NCBI RefSeq assembly: GCF_902374955.1
Contig: NZ_CABKRX010000032.1
Coordinates: 1-39,618 of the forward strand
Length of the DNA stretch: 39,618 nt
From: Bacillus massilioanorexius
Lineage (GTDB): Bacteria > Bacillota > Bacilli > Bacillales > DSM-1321
Reading direction: 5' to 3'
Numbering within the stretch: the first letter of the stretch is position 1; each line of letters begins with the position of its first letter. Below, piece after piece: positions 33,427 through 39,618 of this stretch. Below the pieces are notes generated by a model. It searched no databases. It was not told the origin of the DNA and saw nothing but the letters and a program-made list of their open reading frames with translations. The translations under genes were made by a program, and so were the position numbers.

Positions 33427-34302
33427 TTAAAAATTCTTTTGGTCTTGTTCGATAATTTCTTTCCAATAGGACCAAGCAAGTAAATAGGTAGGCAAATCAT
33501 CTGGATGATGCATTGAACACCTAGCCATTCGAATGAAAAGACTAATGAGAACATGATAGTTTAACGATTTTGTGTCGTAATCCCAAGTCGACAAATGCGT
33601 AACAACAGAGTGTATCGTTTCTTTAGTTAAATCTGCGGGTGAAGAGCAAAAAGCAAATAGTAAATCGTGAAGAGGATCTCCGATTAAGGGCATTGGATCG
33701 ATAACACCAGATATTGTTTCATCTATAAATAAGAAGTTATGAAAACCACAATCACCATGTAGAAGATAAGGCTGTTGTAAAGAATGCTTCTTTTCTAAAC
33801 GTTTCATGATATTATGTACAAGTTTAATATCCTCAGAGTTCAACAAGTGTGAACCGATAATTTCTTCAACTGATGCTACTTCATTTTGTGAAAATTCATG
33901 CCAAGAAGAACAGGGATAATTCGTCCAACCCCAGCCATTGATAGTAGAAAGTGGTTTGTAATAATTGAAGACATTTTCTGTAAGTTGTACAAGGACTGCT
34001 TTTTTATTTTTATGTGCTTGAATAGTAGATCCCTTCAGAAAATGGTAGATAAAGTATTCAAATGAGGAATCCCTATATAGAACTTTTGGGAAATAACAAA
34101 TATCTTGATAGAAATGAAGAAATTGTATTTCCTCTTGTATAATCGATGATTCATTACACTTTAATATATATTGCTGTTTGGCTATATCTTCAATGATGAC
34201 GATATGACTAGAAGTTCCCCCATCTAATTTCTTATATGATAGTTCATTTTCTTTAAATATCCCTTTTTGGACAAGTTGTAAAATGATATCTTTTTCCACC
34301 AT
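33427..34302 (-). CDS. Aminoglycoside phosphotransferase (APH) family kinase-like protein
   Basis: 291 residues after AGAGGAGG. Kinase-like fold: N-terminal lobe with KLDGGTSSHIVII and the nucleotide Lys in YILKCNES, then the catalytic loop LLHGDCGFHNFLF (HGDxxxxN) and the metal Asp in GVIDPMPLIGDPLHDL. Such proteins phosphorylate hydroxyls of small molecules; few in this broad family are true resistance enzymes. No substrate is apparent. It lies upstream of the MerR remnant, in the same orientation, and is read divergently from dhaK. Confidence 0.85.
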   Translation of the reverse strand: MVEKDIILQLVQKGIFKENELSYKKLDGGTSSHIVIIEDIAKQQYILKCNESSIIQEEIQFLHFYQDICYFPKVLYRDSSFEYFIYHFLKGSTIQAHKNKKAVLVQLTENVFNYYKPLSTINGWGWTNYPCSSWHEFSQNEVASVEEIIGSHLLNSEDIKLVHNIMKRLEKKHSLQQPYLLHGDCGFHNFLFIDETISGVIDPMPLIGDPLHDLLFAFCSSPADLTKETIHSVVTHLSTWDYDTKSLNYHVLISLFIRMARCSMHHPDDLPTYLLAWSYWKEIIEQDQKNF

Positions 34303-34340
34303 TCAAGCTGCCTCCTCTTAGGTTTGTTCCTTTACAGAAT

Positions 34341-34396
34341 AACCTTTTTTCTATAGGAATTAAATCTCATTTCTTCGCATATAGAGAAATAAGGTT
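34341..34396 (+). promoter_or_regulatory. Inverted repeat in the dha leader
   Basis: AACCTTTTTTCTATA and TATAGAGAAATAAGGTT are complementary apart from one mismatch and a 2-base bulge. They lie directly before the dhaK ribosome site. It may be an operator or an RNA structure; a GlpP-like antiterminator is encoded in the same operon. Confidence 0.45.
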
Positions 34397-34415
34397 GTTC
34401 AAAAGGAGGATATCT

Positions 34416-35411
34416 ATGAAAAAATTAATCAATCAACCTGAAGAGGTTGTTCAAGACATGCTAATAGGATTTGTATCAGCCTATCCGAAACAGGTGAAGT
34501 TACTTCCGCAAACATCAGTAATTGTAAGAAGCGATGCCCCTGTAAAAGGTAAAGTGGCACTTGTTAGTGGTGGAGGGAGTGGGCATGAACCATCACATGC
34601 TGGTTTTGTTGGAAAAGGAATGCTTGACGGTGCAGTAGCAGGTGAAGTCTTTACATCTCCTACGCCTGATCAAGTATTTGAAGCAATTAAAGCCGTCGAT
34701 AGTGGAAATGGTGTGTTATTGGTCATAAAAAACTATACAGGAGATGTTATGAACTTTGAAATAGCCGCTGAATTAGCGGAAGCAGAAGGAATTTCAGTGG
34801 CAAAAGTAATCGTTGATGATGATGTTGCGGTTGAAAATTCCACTTACACAACGGGAAGAAGGGGGATTGCAGGCACTGTTTTTGTTCATAAAATAGCAGG
34901 AGCATTGGCTGAAAAAGGAGCTAATTTAGCAGATGTTCAAGCGGTAGCAGAAAAGGTTGTGATGAACACGGCATCCATGGGTATTGCTCTTACACCTTGT
35001 ACGATTCCTGCAGCCGGAAAGCCAGGGTTTTCAATTGGAGAAACAGAAATGGAAATAGGTATGGGGATCCATGGAGAACCAGGAATTGAGAGAAGTGAGA
35101 TACTTACAGCAAAAGATGTAGCCAATTTGCTCATGGATAAAATTCTTGAAGAGCTACGTATTGATGATAATAGTCAAGTGGCCGTTCTGATAAATGGCTT
35201 AGGAGCAACTCCTTTAATGGAGCTATATATCATTCATAAAACTGTAGCGGAGATATTGAAGGCTAAAAACATTACCATTTATGAAAGCGTGGTTGGAGAG
35301 TTTATGACATCTATAGAAATGGCAGGATGCTCTATTTCAGTTTTGAAATTAGATGATGAATTGATAGATTTATTAGATTCAGAAGCGTCAACAGTAGCTT
35401 TTAAAAAATAA
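34416..35411 (+). CDS. dhaK: Dihydroxyacetone kinase subunit K
   Basis: I start at ATG 34416, 6 bases after AAAGGAGGA; 331 residues. The substrate pocket is built by SGGGSGHEPSHAGFVGKG and IKNYTGDVMNFE; H219 in MGIHGEPG forms the covalent hemiaminal with dihydroxyacetone. It phosphorylates dihydroxyacetone using ADP bound to DhaL as phosphate carrier. First gene of the operon dhaK-dhaL-dhaM-HPr-glpP. Confidence 0.95.
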   Translation: MKKLINQPEEVVQDMLIGFVSAYPKQVKLLPQTSVIVRSDAPVKGKVALVSGGGSGHEPSHAGFVGKGMLDGAVAGEVFTSPTPDQVFEAIKAVDSGNGVLLVIKNYTGDVMNFEIAAELAEAEGISVAKVIVDDDVAVENSTYTTGRRGIAGTVFVHKIAGALAEKGANLADVQAVAEKVVMNTASMGIALTPCTIPAAGKPGFSIGETEMEIGMGIHGEPGIERSEILTAKDVANLLMDKILEELRIDDNSQVAVLINGLGATPLMELYIIHKTVAEILKAKNITIYESVVGEFMTSIEMAGCSISVLKLDDELIDLLDSEASTVAFKK

Positions 35412-35536
35412 ATTAGTGAAACGTCACCGTTGATTTTTAAAAAGAAGTAAATGGTTGGAATTTGTGTGATTGTAGTGGGAAAAGCGAGACAGATAAAATC
35501 TAGCAAAGAGGAAAGAGAGAAATGATTTCAATAATG

Positions 35537-35584
35537 TTCGTGAAAAAAGAACGGCTTGTAGCTATTACAATGAGGTTTCACGAA
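35537..35584 (+). other. Inverted repeat between dhaK and dhaL
   Basis: TTCGTGAAA (35537-35545) and TTTCACGAA (35576-35584) are perfectly complementary across 30 bases. No T tract follows. It may be an RNA processing or stability element in the 200-base gap. Confidence 0.4.
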
Positions 35585-35613
35585 GTTTAAAAATATTGGA
35601 AAGGAGGATCTGT

Positions 35614-36243
35614 ATGCCGTTTGGAATACAAGAGGCAAAGTATTGGATTAAACAGCTTAACGATCAAATACAGCAGCAAAAAGCCTATCTGACAGACTTA
35701 GATCAAGCTATTGGAGATGGTGATCATGGGTTAAATATGTCTAGAGGATTTCAGGAAGTTATCAAAAAAATAGAATCTAGTACGTATTCTAATATGGGTT
35801 CATTATTTAAAGATGTTGGAATGACACTTTTAACTAAGGTAGGTGGTGCCTCTGGTCCTTTATATGGCACGATTTTCTTAAGAGGAGCTACTGTCTTAAC
35901 CAATCAAACATCTATTAACGTTAATGAATTAATAGAAGTTTTAACAGCTTCTTTAGAAGGAATTGTTTCAAGAGGAAAAGCTCAACTTGGAGATAAAACA
36001 ATGGTAGATGTTTGGCTACCTCTTGTTGCTTATTTACAAGCACATGCTCCTGTTATTAATTGGGATGAGTTTATTGCACTGGCAAAAGAGAAAATGGAAA
36101 CAACTAAAGTCTTAGAAGCGAAAAAAGGGAGAGCTTCCTATTTAGGTAAACGCTCAATTGGGCATATTGATCCAGGGGCTGCTTCGTCTTACTTGTTTTT
36201 TAAGGAATTAGCGATTGCTTTTAAGGGAGCAAATAACGGATGA
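35614..36243 (+). CDS. dhaL: Dihydroxyacetone kinase subunit L (ADP-binding)
   Basis: I start at ATG 35614 behind GGAAAGGAGGA; 209 residues. The Mg-ADP site is LDQAIGDGDHGLNMSRGF with its three Asp residues; GGASGPLYGT and RGKAQLGDKTMVDVW bind the nucleotide phosphates. IDPGAASSYLFF ends the protein. DhaL keeps ADP bound, receives phosphate from DhaM and passes it to dihydroxyacetone on DhaK. The stop overlaps the dhaM start (ATGA). Confidence 0.95.
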   Translation: MPFGIQEAKYWIKQLNDQIQQQKAYLTDLDQAIGDGDHGLNMSRGFQEVIKKIESSTYSNMGSLFKDVGMTLLTKVGGASGPLYGTIFLRGATVLTNQTSINVNELIEVLTASLEGIVSRGKAQLGDKTMVDVWLPLVAYLQAHAPVINWDEFIALAKEKMETTKVLEAKKGRASYLGKRSIGHIDPGAASSYLFFKELAIAFKGANNG

Positions 36244-36635
36244 ATAATGTTGGAATTGTCGTTTTGTCACATAGTAGAGAGTTGGTTAGGGGATTGAAAA
36301 AGTTACTTCTTCAAATTGAGTCGAATGTTCCTTTAGCCATTGCTGGTGGGTTTGATGATGATGGAATGGGAACAGACTTTCAAGATATCAAAGCTGCAAT
36401 AGAGTCTGTTTACTCCATAAATGGGGTTGTTATTTTATTCGATTTAGGTAGTGCGCTGTTTAATGCAGAAATAGCGATTGAAATGATGGACAATAAGAAA
36501 AAGATTGTGATAGCAGACGCGCCACTCGTTGAAGGTGCATACGCAGCTATTATTGAATCTGGATGTGGAAGCAAGCTCGAACAAGTGTTAGCTGCGGCCG
36601 AAGGAACAAAATTATTAAATAAAATTGTCAAATGA
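36240..36635 (+). CDS. dhaM: Dihydroxyacetone kinase phosphotransfer subunit M (EIIA-like)
   Basis: 131 residues, the single EIIA-Man-type domain found in Gram-positive DhaM. Phosphorylated His11 in VVLSHSRELV; GFDDDGMGTDF and VVILFDLGSALFNAEIAIE are family blocks. It takes phosphate from HPr and re-phosphorylates the ADP on DhaL. In E. coli, DhaM also contains HPr and EI-like domains; here the HPr part is the next gene. Confidence 0.93.
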   Translation: MNNVGIVVLSHSRELVRGLKKLLLQIESNVPLAIAGGFDDDGMGTDFQDIKAAIESVYSINGVVILFDLGSALFNAEIAIEMMDNKKKIVIADAPLVEGAYAAIIESGCGSKLEQVLAAAEGTKLLNKIVK

Positions 36636-36655
36636 GTAACTAAGGAGGGATAGAG

Positions 36656-36907
36656 ATGTTAGAAAAAGATATTCTTGTTACTCTTGAAAATGGACTTCAT
36701 GCTAGACCAGCGGCAGAGCTTGTTAAAAAAGTACGTCATTATTCGTGCCATATTAACCTTGAAGTAAATAGGCGTAAATATGATGTCAAAAGTATACTAG
36801 GTTTAATGTCAGCAAGTATTAAAGAAGGAGATCAAGTCAAAATTAGTACTGATGGCGAAGATGAGGAAGAAGCCATGAAATGGATTAGTGAATTTCTTGG
36901 GAACTGA
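36656..36907 (+). CDS. HPr family phosphocarrier in the dha operon
   Basis: 83 residues after AAGGAGGGAT. Active His15 in NGLHARPAAELV and the regulatory Ser46 in VKSILGLMS are both at their classical positions. The general HPr of Firmicutes (ptsH) is normally encoded with ptsI; this one is not, so it is a second, operon-bound HPr. It probably feeds DhaM. Because Ser46 is kept it might also be a target of HPr kinase. Confidence 0.92.
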   Translation: MLEKDILVTLENGLHARPAAELVKKVRHYSCHINLEVNRRKYDVKSILGLMSASIKEGDQVKISTDGEDEEEAMKWISEFLGN

Positions 36908-36957
36908 GAAAGAATATAGTCTTTTCTATTGTTTATAACAATAAAAGGGTGATAATT

Positions 36958-37533
36958 GTGAGCTTTAATAATCAAATCATTATTCCTGCCATTAGAAATG
37001 CAAAAGCATTGGATGTTTTTTTAGATTCTTCTTTTGAATATGGTGTTTTTTTGAATTTCCATATCTCGGAGTTGAAACAAGCCTTCGAAAGGGCTCGTAA
37101 ATATCAAAAAAAAATCATGATTCATGCCGATTTAATACAAGGTTTAAAAAACGATGACTATGCTACCGAATTTTTATGCCAAGAGTTTAAACCATATGGC
37201 ATCATTTCTACTAGGGCGACTGTTATTACTAAAACAAAAGCTAAAGGATTAATCGCCGTGCAACGCATTTTTTTACTAGATTCTTATTCACTAGAGAAGA
37301 GTTATTCTCTATTAGAAAAAACCAAACCGGATTATATAGAAATTCTACCTGGAATTATGCCTGACACAATTAAGGAAATATCAAATCGATTGTTGCTTCC
37401 TATATTAGCTGGAGGCTTTGTCAAAACAATGGAAGATGTAGAAAGAGCATTAAGGGGTGGAGCAACTGCCATAACAACATCAACAGAAGAGCTGTGGAAG
37501 AGGGTTGAAAGAGAATATGTTTTGCAGAAATAA
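36958..37533 (+). CDS. glpP: GlpP-like glycerol-3-phosphate antiterminator
   Basis: I start at GTG 36958, 8 bases after AAAAGGG; 191 residues (an in-frame GTG at 36949 is too close to that site). The GlpP fold is recognised by FLNFHISELKQAF, KKIMIHADLIQGL, CQEFKPYGIISTRATVI, DYIEILPGIMPDTI and PILAGGFVKTMEDVERAL. In Bacillus, GlpP bound to glycerol-3-phosphate lets RNA polymerase pass a leader terminator. The stem just upstream (TTTTCTATTGT / ACAATAAAA near 36921-36946) covers its own ribosome site region. Location with dha rather than glpFKD is unusual. Confidence 0.85.
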   Translation: MSFNNQIIIPAIRNAKALDVFLDSSFEYGVFLNFHISELKQAFERARKYQKKIMIHADLIQGLKNDDYATEFLCQEFKPYGIISTRATVITKTKAKGLIAVQRIFLLDSYSLEKSYSLLEKTKPDYIEILPGIMPDTIKEISNRLLLPILAGGFVKTMEDVERALRGGATAITTSTEELWKRVEREYVLQK

Positions 37534-37551
37534 TCAATTACAGATAAATAT

Positions 37552-37601
37552 AGAAGAATCATAATGCAGCCTACTTGTGGTGAGTTATGGTTCTTCTTTT
37601 A
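37552..37601 (+). terminator. Terminator of the dha operon
   Basis: AGAAGAATCATAA / TTATGGTTCTTCT (37552-37564 and 37585-37597) followed by TTTATTTTG. From 37602 to 37726 there is only AT-rich spacer. Confidence 0.8.
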
Positions 37602-37805
37602 TTTTGTAGAGTGTTCAAGAAGTTTCGTTATAAGGATATTAATATTCTAATATAACTTGACGATAGAGAGAGTAGAAGTAGGTAAAATGGTTGCCTCGAA
37701 TTTGTTTCATAATTGTTTATAGTATAGGCTGTTTTCGTATAGATTGTTGCTTTCTTGACCACACTATAAAAAGGTTGATATAATGCGGTTCAAGGAGGCG
37801 AACAA

Positions 37806-38811
37806 ATGTGTGGGAAGATGTATGAATAGTTTAGTGAATTAACCAAGTCAGAACAAATGGCGTTATTTAATGCAATGAAACAAGATTTGTTTCCAGAAGA
37901 ACCAGATAAAATTACAGCACTACTCAAAAGTATTCGTGAAGCTCGATTCGCTTCTGGTTTGTGTTCATTGTGGAAGCACCTCGGTTAAACGGAACGGTAA
38001 ATATCGCTCCAGACAACGCTATTTATGTAAGGATTGCGGAAAGACATTCAATGATATGACGAATACACCATTCTCTGGTTCTCGCTATCCTGAAAAATGG
38101 GTGAAGTATGTGGAAATGATGGTCGAAGGGTATACGCTCCCTAAAATTGCTAAACGCCTTAAAATCCATATCTCTACCGCCTTCTATTGGAGACACAAGA
38201 TTTTAAACGCATTAAGTAGCCTTGGTTTTAATCAACTACAAGGCATTGTCGAGAGCGATGAAACCTTCTTTCGTGAGTCTTTGAAAGGTCAGCGTGAAAT
38301 CACGCATAGAAAATCCAAAAAACGTAGTGAAAAAGACAAGAAAAGAGGGATTTCAAACCTTAAAATTGCTGTTGTAGTAGCACAAGATAGAAACGGTAAT
38401 ATGATTGCTCGAAAAGCAGGAACAGGTCGTGTTAGAGCCGAAGAAATCGACACTGTGATAGGGGATTATATTCACCCGACTGCCTTGTTATGTACAGATA
38501 CAGCCACTAACTACAAGAAGTTTGCCAAACTCAAAGGGTTAGTACACGAAACAGTTAATGAACGTCAAAAACAGCGTGTGAAGAAGGGTATTTTTCATAT
38601 TCAACACGTTAATAATTCCCATAACCGTTTAAAAGGATGGATGGAACGTTTTCAAGGTGTCGGAACTTATTATCTCGATAATTACCTCTATTGGTTCAGT
38701 TGGCTCGAATTAGGCAAGAATTTATCATTTGATAAGCATGTTGAGCAGATGCTTATTTCAGTGTGTCAAAAATCCAATCATACAACAATTGAAATGCTTA
38801 GAAGGGCATAA
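37806..38811 (+). pseudogene. IS1595-family transposase, stop codon and frameshift
   Basis: Start ATG 37806 after CAAGGAGGCG. Codon 8 is TAG (37827-37829): MCGKMYE-stop-FSELTKSEQMALF; a CAG-to-TAG change would explain it. A second lesion near 37950-37960 shifts the frame by one base between LKSIREARFASGL and VCVHCGSTSVKRNGK. The rest is intact: zinc ribbon (CVHC ... CKDC), ISXO2-like DDE domain with ESDETFFRE, LLCTDTATNYKKF and the N-type third residue in HVNNSHNRLKGWM. Without repair no full transposase is made. Confidence 0.85.
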
Positions 38812-38816
38812 TAAAA

Positions 38817-38840
38817 GACCTCTAATTCGAGGTCAAGTTA
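38817..38840. terminator. Bidirectional terminator between transposase and passenger
   Basis: GACCTC / GAGGTC with loop TAATTC. On the minus strand TTTTATTATG follows, so it mainly ends the passenger gene. Confidence 0.6.
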
Positions 38841-39296
38841 TTAATTTAGGTCTGATAATATACTGCCAGTAAGCATTTCAAATAAATCTGCTGACTTATT
38901 CTTGTCTAATTGAACATATTTACTTTCAGCGTCAATTACGAGTTCTACTTTATCTTTGTTTGGACTTATCTAAAGTTCATAGGATGTCGCTTTTGCTTCT
39001 ATTTTAGGATTCTTAAATTGAAATCCAAATCTGTAATCAGGAGGGCGTACCATATCTACTTTTGCCTTTTCCCAATTAATATCGTCTAATATTGCTTTCA
39101 CTTTTTGAACTTGTTCATTATTAGTAATTTCTTTGAAGTCTTCGTATTTATTATCATCGTCGCCAATACGCTTTTCAGCTTTTATAATTTTCTCTTCATT
39201 TACTATTGAGTTTGAACAACCTGCTATAAAAATTGAAACTATTCCAATAAAAGCAATAAAATATTTTAATCTTTTCAATATCATCTCTTCCTTCAT
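38841..39296 (-). pseudogene. Passenger lipoprotein gene of the IS, interrupted by TAG
   Basis: A 152-codon frame from ATG 39296 (a second ATG at 39284 is possible). Signal peptide with lipobox FIAGC, then KAEKRIGDDDNKYEDFKEIT, VKAILDDINWEKAKVDM and PPDYRFGFQFKNPK. Codon 109 is TAG, in YEL-stop-ISPNKDKVEL; the same frame then runs on for 42 codons (VIDAESKYVQLDKNKSADLF, MLTGSILSDLN) to a natural TAA. A TGG-to-TAG change fits. IS1595 elements are known to carry passengers. The function is unknown. Confidence 0.75.
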
Positions 39297-39402
39297 ATAA
39301 TTAGACGTTTATTATTTAGTAGAGTTTCAAATATCTCCTTTTTATTGCAGAATATATTAAAGAGCAACAATCTTTTAGAAAACAGCCTTTTTAAAAAAGT
39401 GG

Positions 39403-39431
39403 TTGACCTTTTCATATTAAGATAGTAATAT
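39403..39431 (+). promoter_or_regulatory. Strong promoter P1 at the right edge
   Basis: TTGACC, a 17-base spacer and TAATAT, preceded by TTTTTAAAAAAGTGG, an A/T tract like an UP element. Confidence 0.55.
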
Positions 39432-39562
39432 TGTAATTCCCGATGAGGTAATATAGTAAAAAAGATGTTTTTACTGGGGAAGTTATCGAAATAGATAGGG
39501 ATGAGGGTACATCCAAATTGCTATCTATCAATAATGTCAGTTAAAATATTTTAAAAAAGTAA

Positions 39563-39592
39563 TTGACAAATAAAATGGTAAAAGGATATAAT
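39563..39592 (+). promoter_or_regulatory. Strong promoter P2 at the right edge
   Basis: TTGACA, an 18-base spacer and TATAAT, preceded by TTTTAAAAAAGTAA, nearly the same upstream tract as P1. Two tandem strong promoters of this shape are typical before rRNA or tRNA operons. The stretch 39432-39562 has no gene. Confidence 0.65.
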
Positions 39593-39618
39593 AATGTCCT
39601 GTCGTAACAACAAATGTT

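Larger units (their letters stand above)
37727..39387. mobile_element. IS1595-family element with passenger gene
   Basis: The ends GGCTGTTTTC... at 37727-37750 and its inverted copy at 39364-39387 match over 21 of 24 positions (GATTGTTGC at the inner side). The 1661-base unit holds a rightward transposase and a leftward lipoprotein gene. Expected 8-base target duplications are not found (ATAGTATA left, TTTTTAAA right), so one flank has been rearranged or the copy is old. A promoter TTGACC-18-TATAAT lies at 37755-37784. Confidence 0.8.

Noticed and set aside
33427..34302. Aminoglycoside resistance gene
   Set aside because: The fold and HGDxxxxN motif are shared by many housekeeping kinases; nothing points to a drug substrate.

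Overview
The window is low-GC Gram-positive chromosomal DNA. Strong Shine-Dalgarno sites, sigma-A promoters, a LacI-regulated sucrose PTS locus, a type VII LXG toxin cassette, a PerR-like box before ahpC and a Listeria-like agmatine operon all point to Bacillales, most likely a Planococcaceae/Caryophanaceae-type or Listeria-like lineage. The species cannot be named from the sequence alone. I see no tRNA, rRNA or CRISPR array inside the window.

Left edge (1-2.1 kb): the 5' part of an IS110-family transposase runs off the window, followed by small or decayed genes. 2.4-5.5 kb: a TSUP exporter, then dps and ahpC on the minus strand behind Fur/PerR-type boxes, then the stump of a sensor kinase. 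5.7-8.1 kb: a MarR regulator, with its own promoter, a large palindromic operator and a MITE-like insertion in its leader, followed by a DHA2 drug-efflux pump. 8.5-11.2 kb: a chemoreceptor and an AEC transporter. 11.6-15.5 kb: a quinone/electrophile-stress-like locus made of an SDR, a divergent MhqR-like MarR regulator, a ring-cleaving dioxygenase broken by an in-frame TGA, and a flavin-dependent monooxygenase. Three related palindromes and one near-ideal Crp/Fnr-type site lie between the divergent genes.

16.6-20.7 kb is a compact sucrose module (scrR-scrA-scrB). A consensus promoter overlaps the 3' end of scrR and two identical 12-bp operators lie downstream of it. 21.0-24.5 kb is an LXG polymorphic-toxin cassette: a DUF5344 partner, the LXG toxin with a Gly/Ala-rich C-terminus, DUF4176, a two-TM protein and a lipoprotein, ending in decayed reading frames. 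24.9-32.4 kb is an agmatine-deiminase energy operon (aguB, aguD, aguA1, aguC, then yjbR, aguA2 and rpiR). It converts agmatine to putrescine, CO2 and ammonia with a yield of ATP. The second AguA keeps the catalytic Cys but has Cys instead of Gly at residue 157.

32.5-34.3 kb holds a frameshifted MerR/GyrI-like regulator, still behind a textbook 19-bp-spacer MerR promoter, and an APH-type kinase. 34.4-37.6 kb is a PTS-dependent dihydroxyacetone kinase operon (dhaK, dhaL, dhaM) continued by a dedicated HPr-like protein and a GlpP-like antiterminator. 37.7-39.4 kb is an IS1595-family element with 24-bp inverted ends, a doubly broken transposase and a broken lipoprotein passenger gene. The last 230 bases hold two tandem strong promoters with A/T-rich upstream tracts, which suggests that a strongly expressed operon, possibly rRNA or tRNA, begins just beyond the window.

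The most notable points are the AguA2 G157C substitution, the IS1595 passenger, the separate HPr in the dha operon, the LXG toxin with an unassigned C-terminus, and a long structured repeat at 3.2 kb that recurs in shortened form at 32.4 kb.
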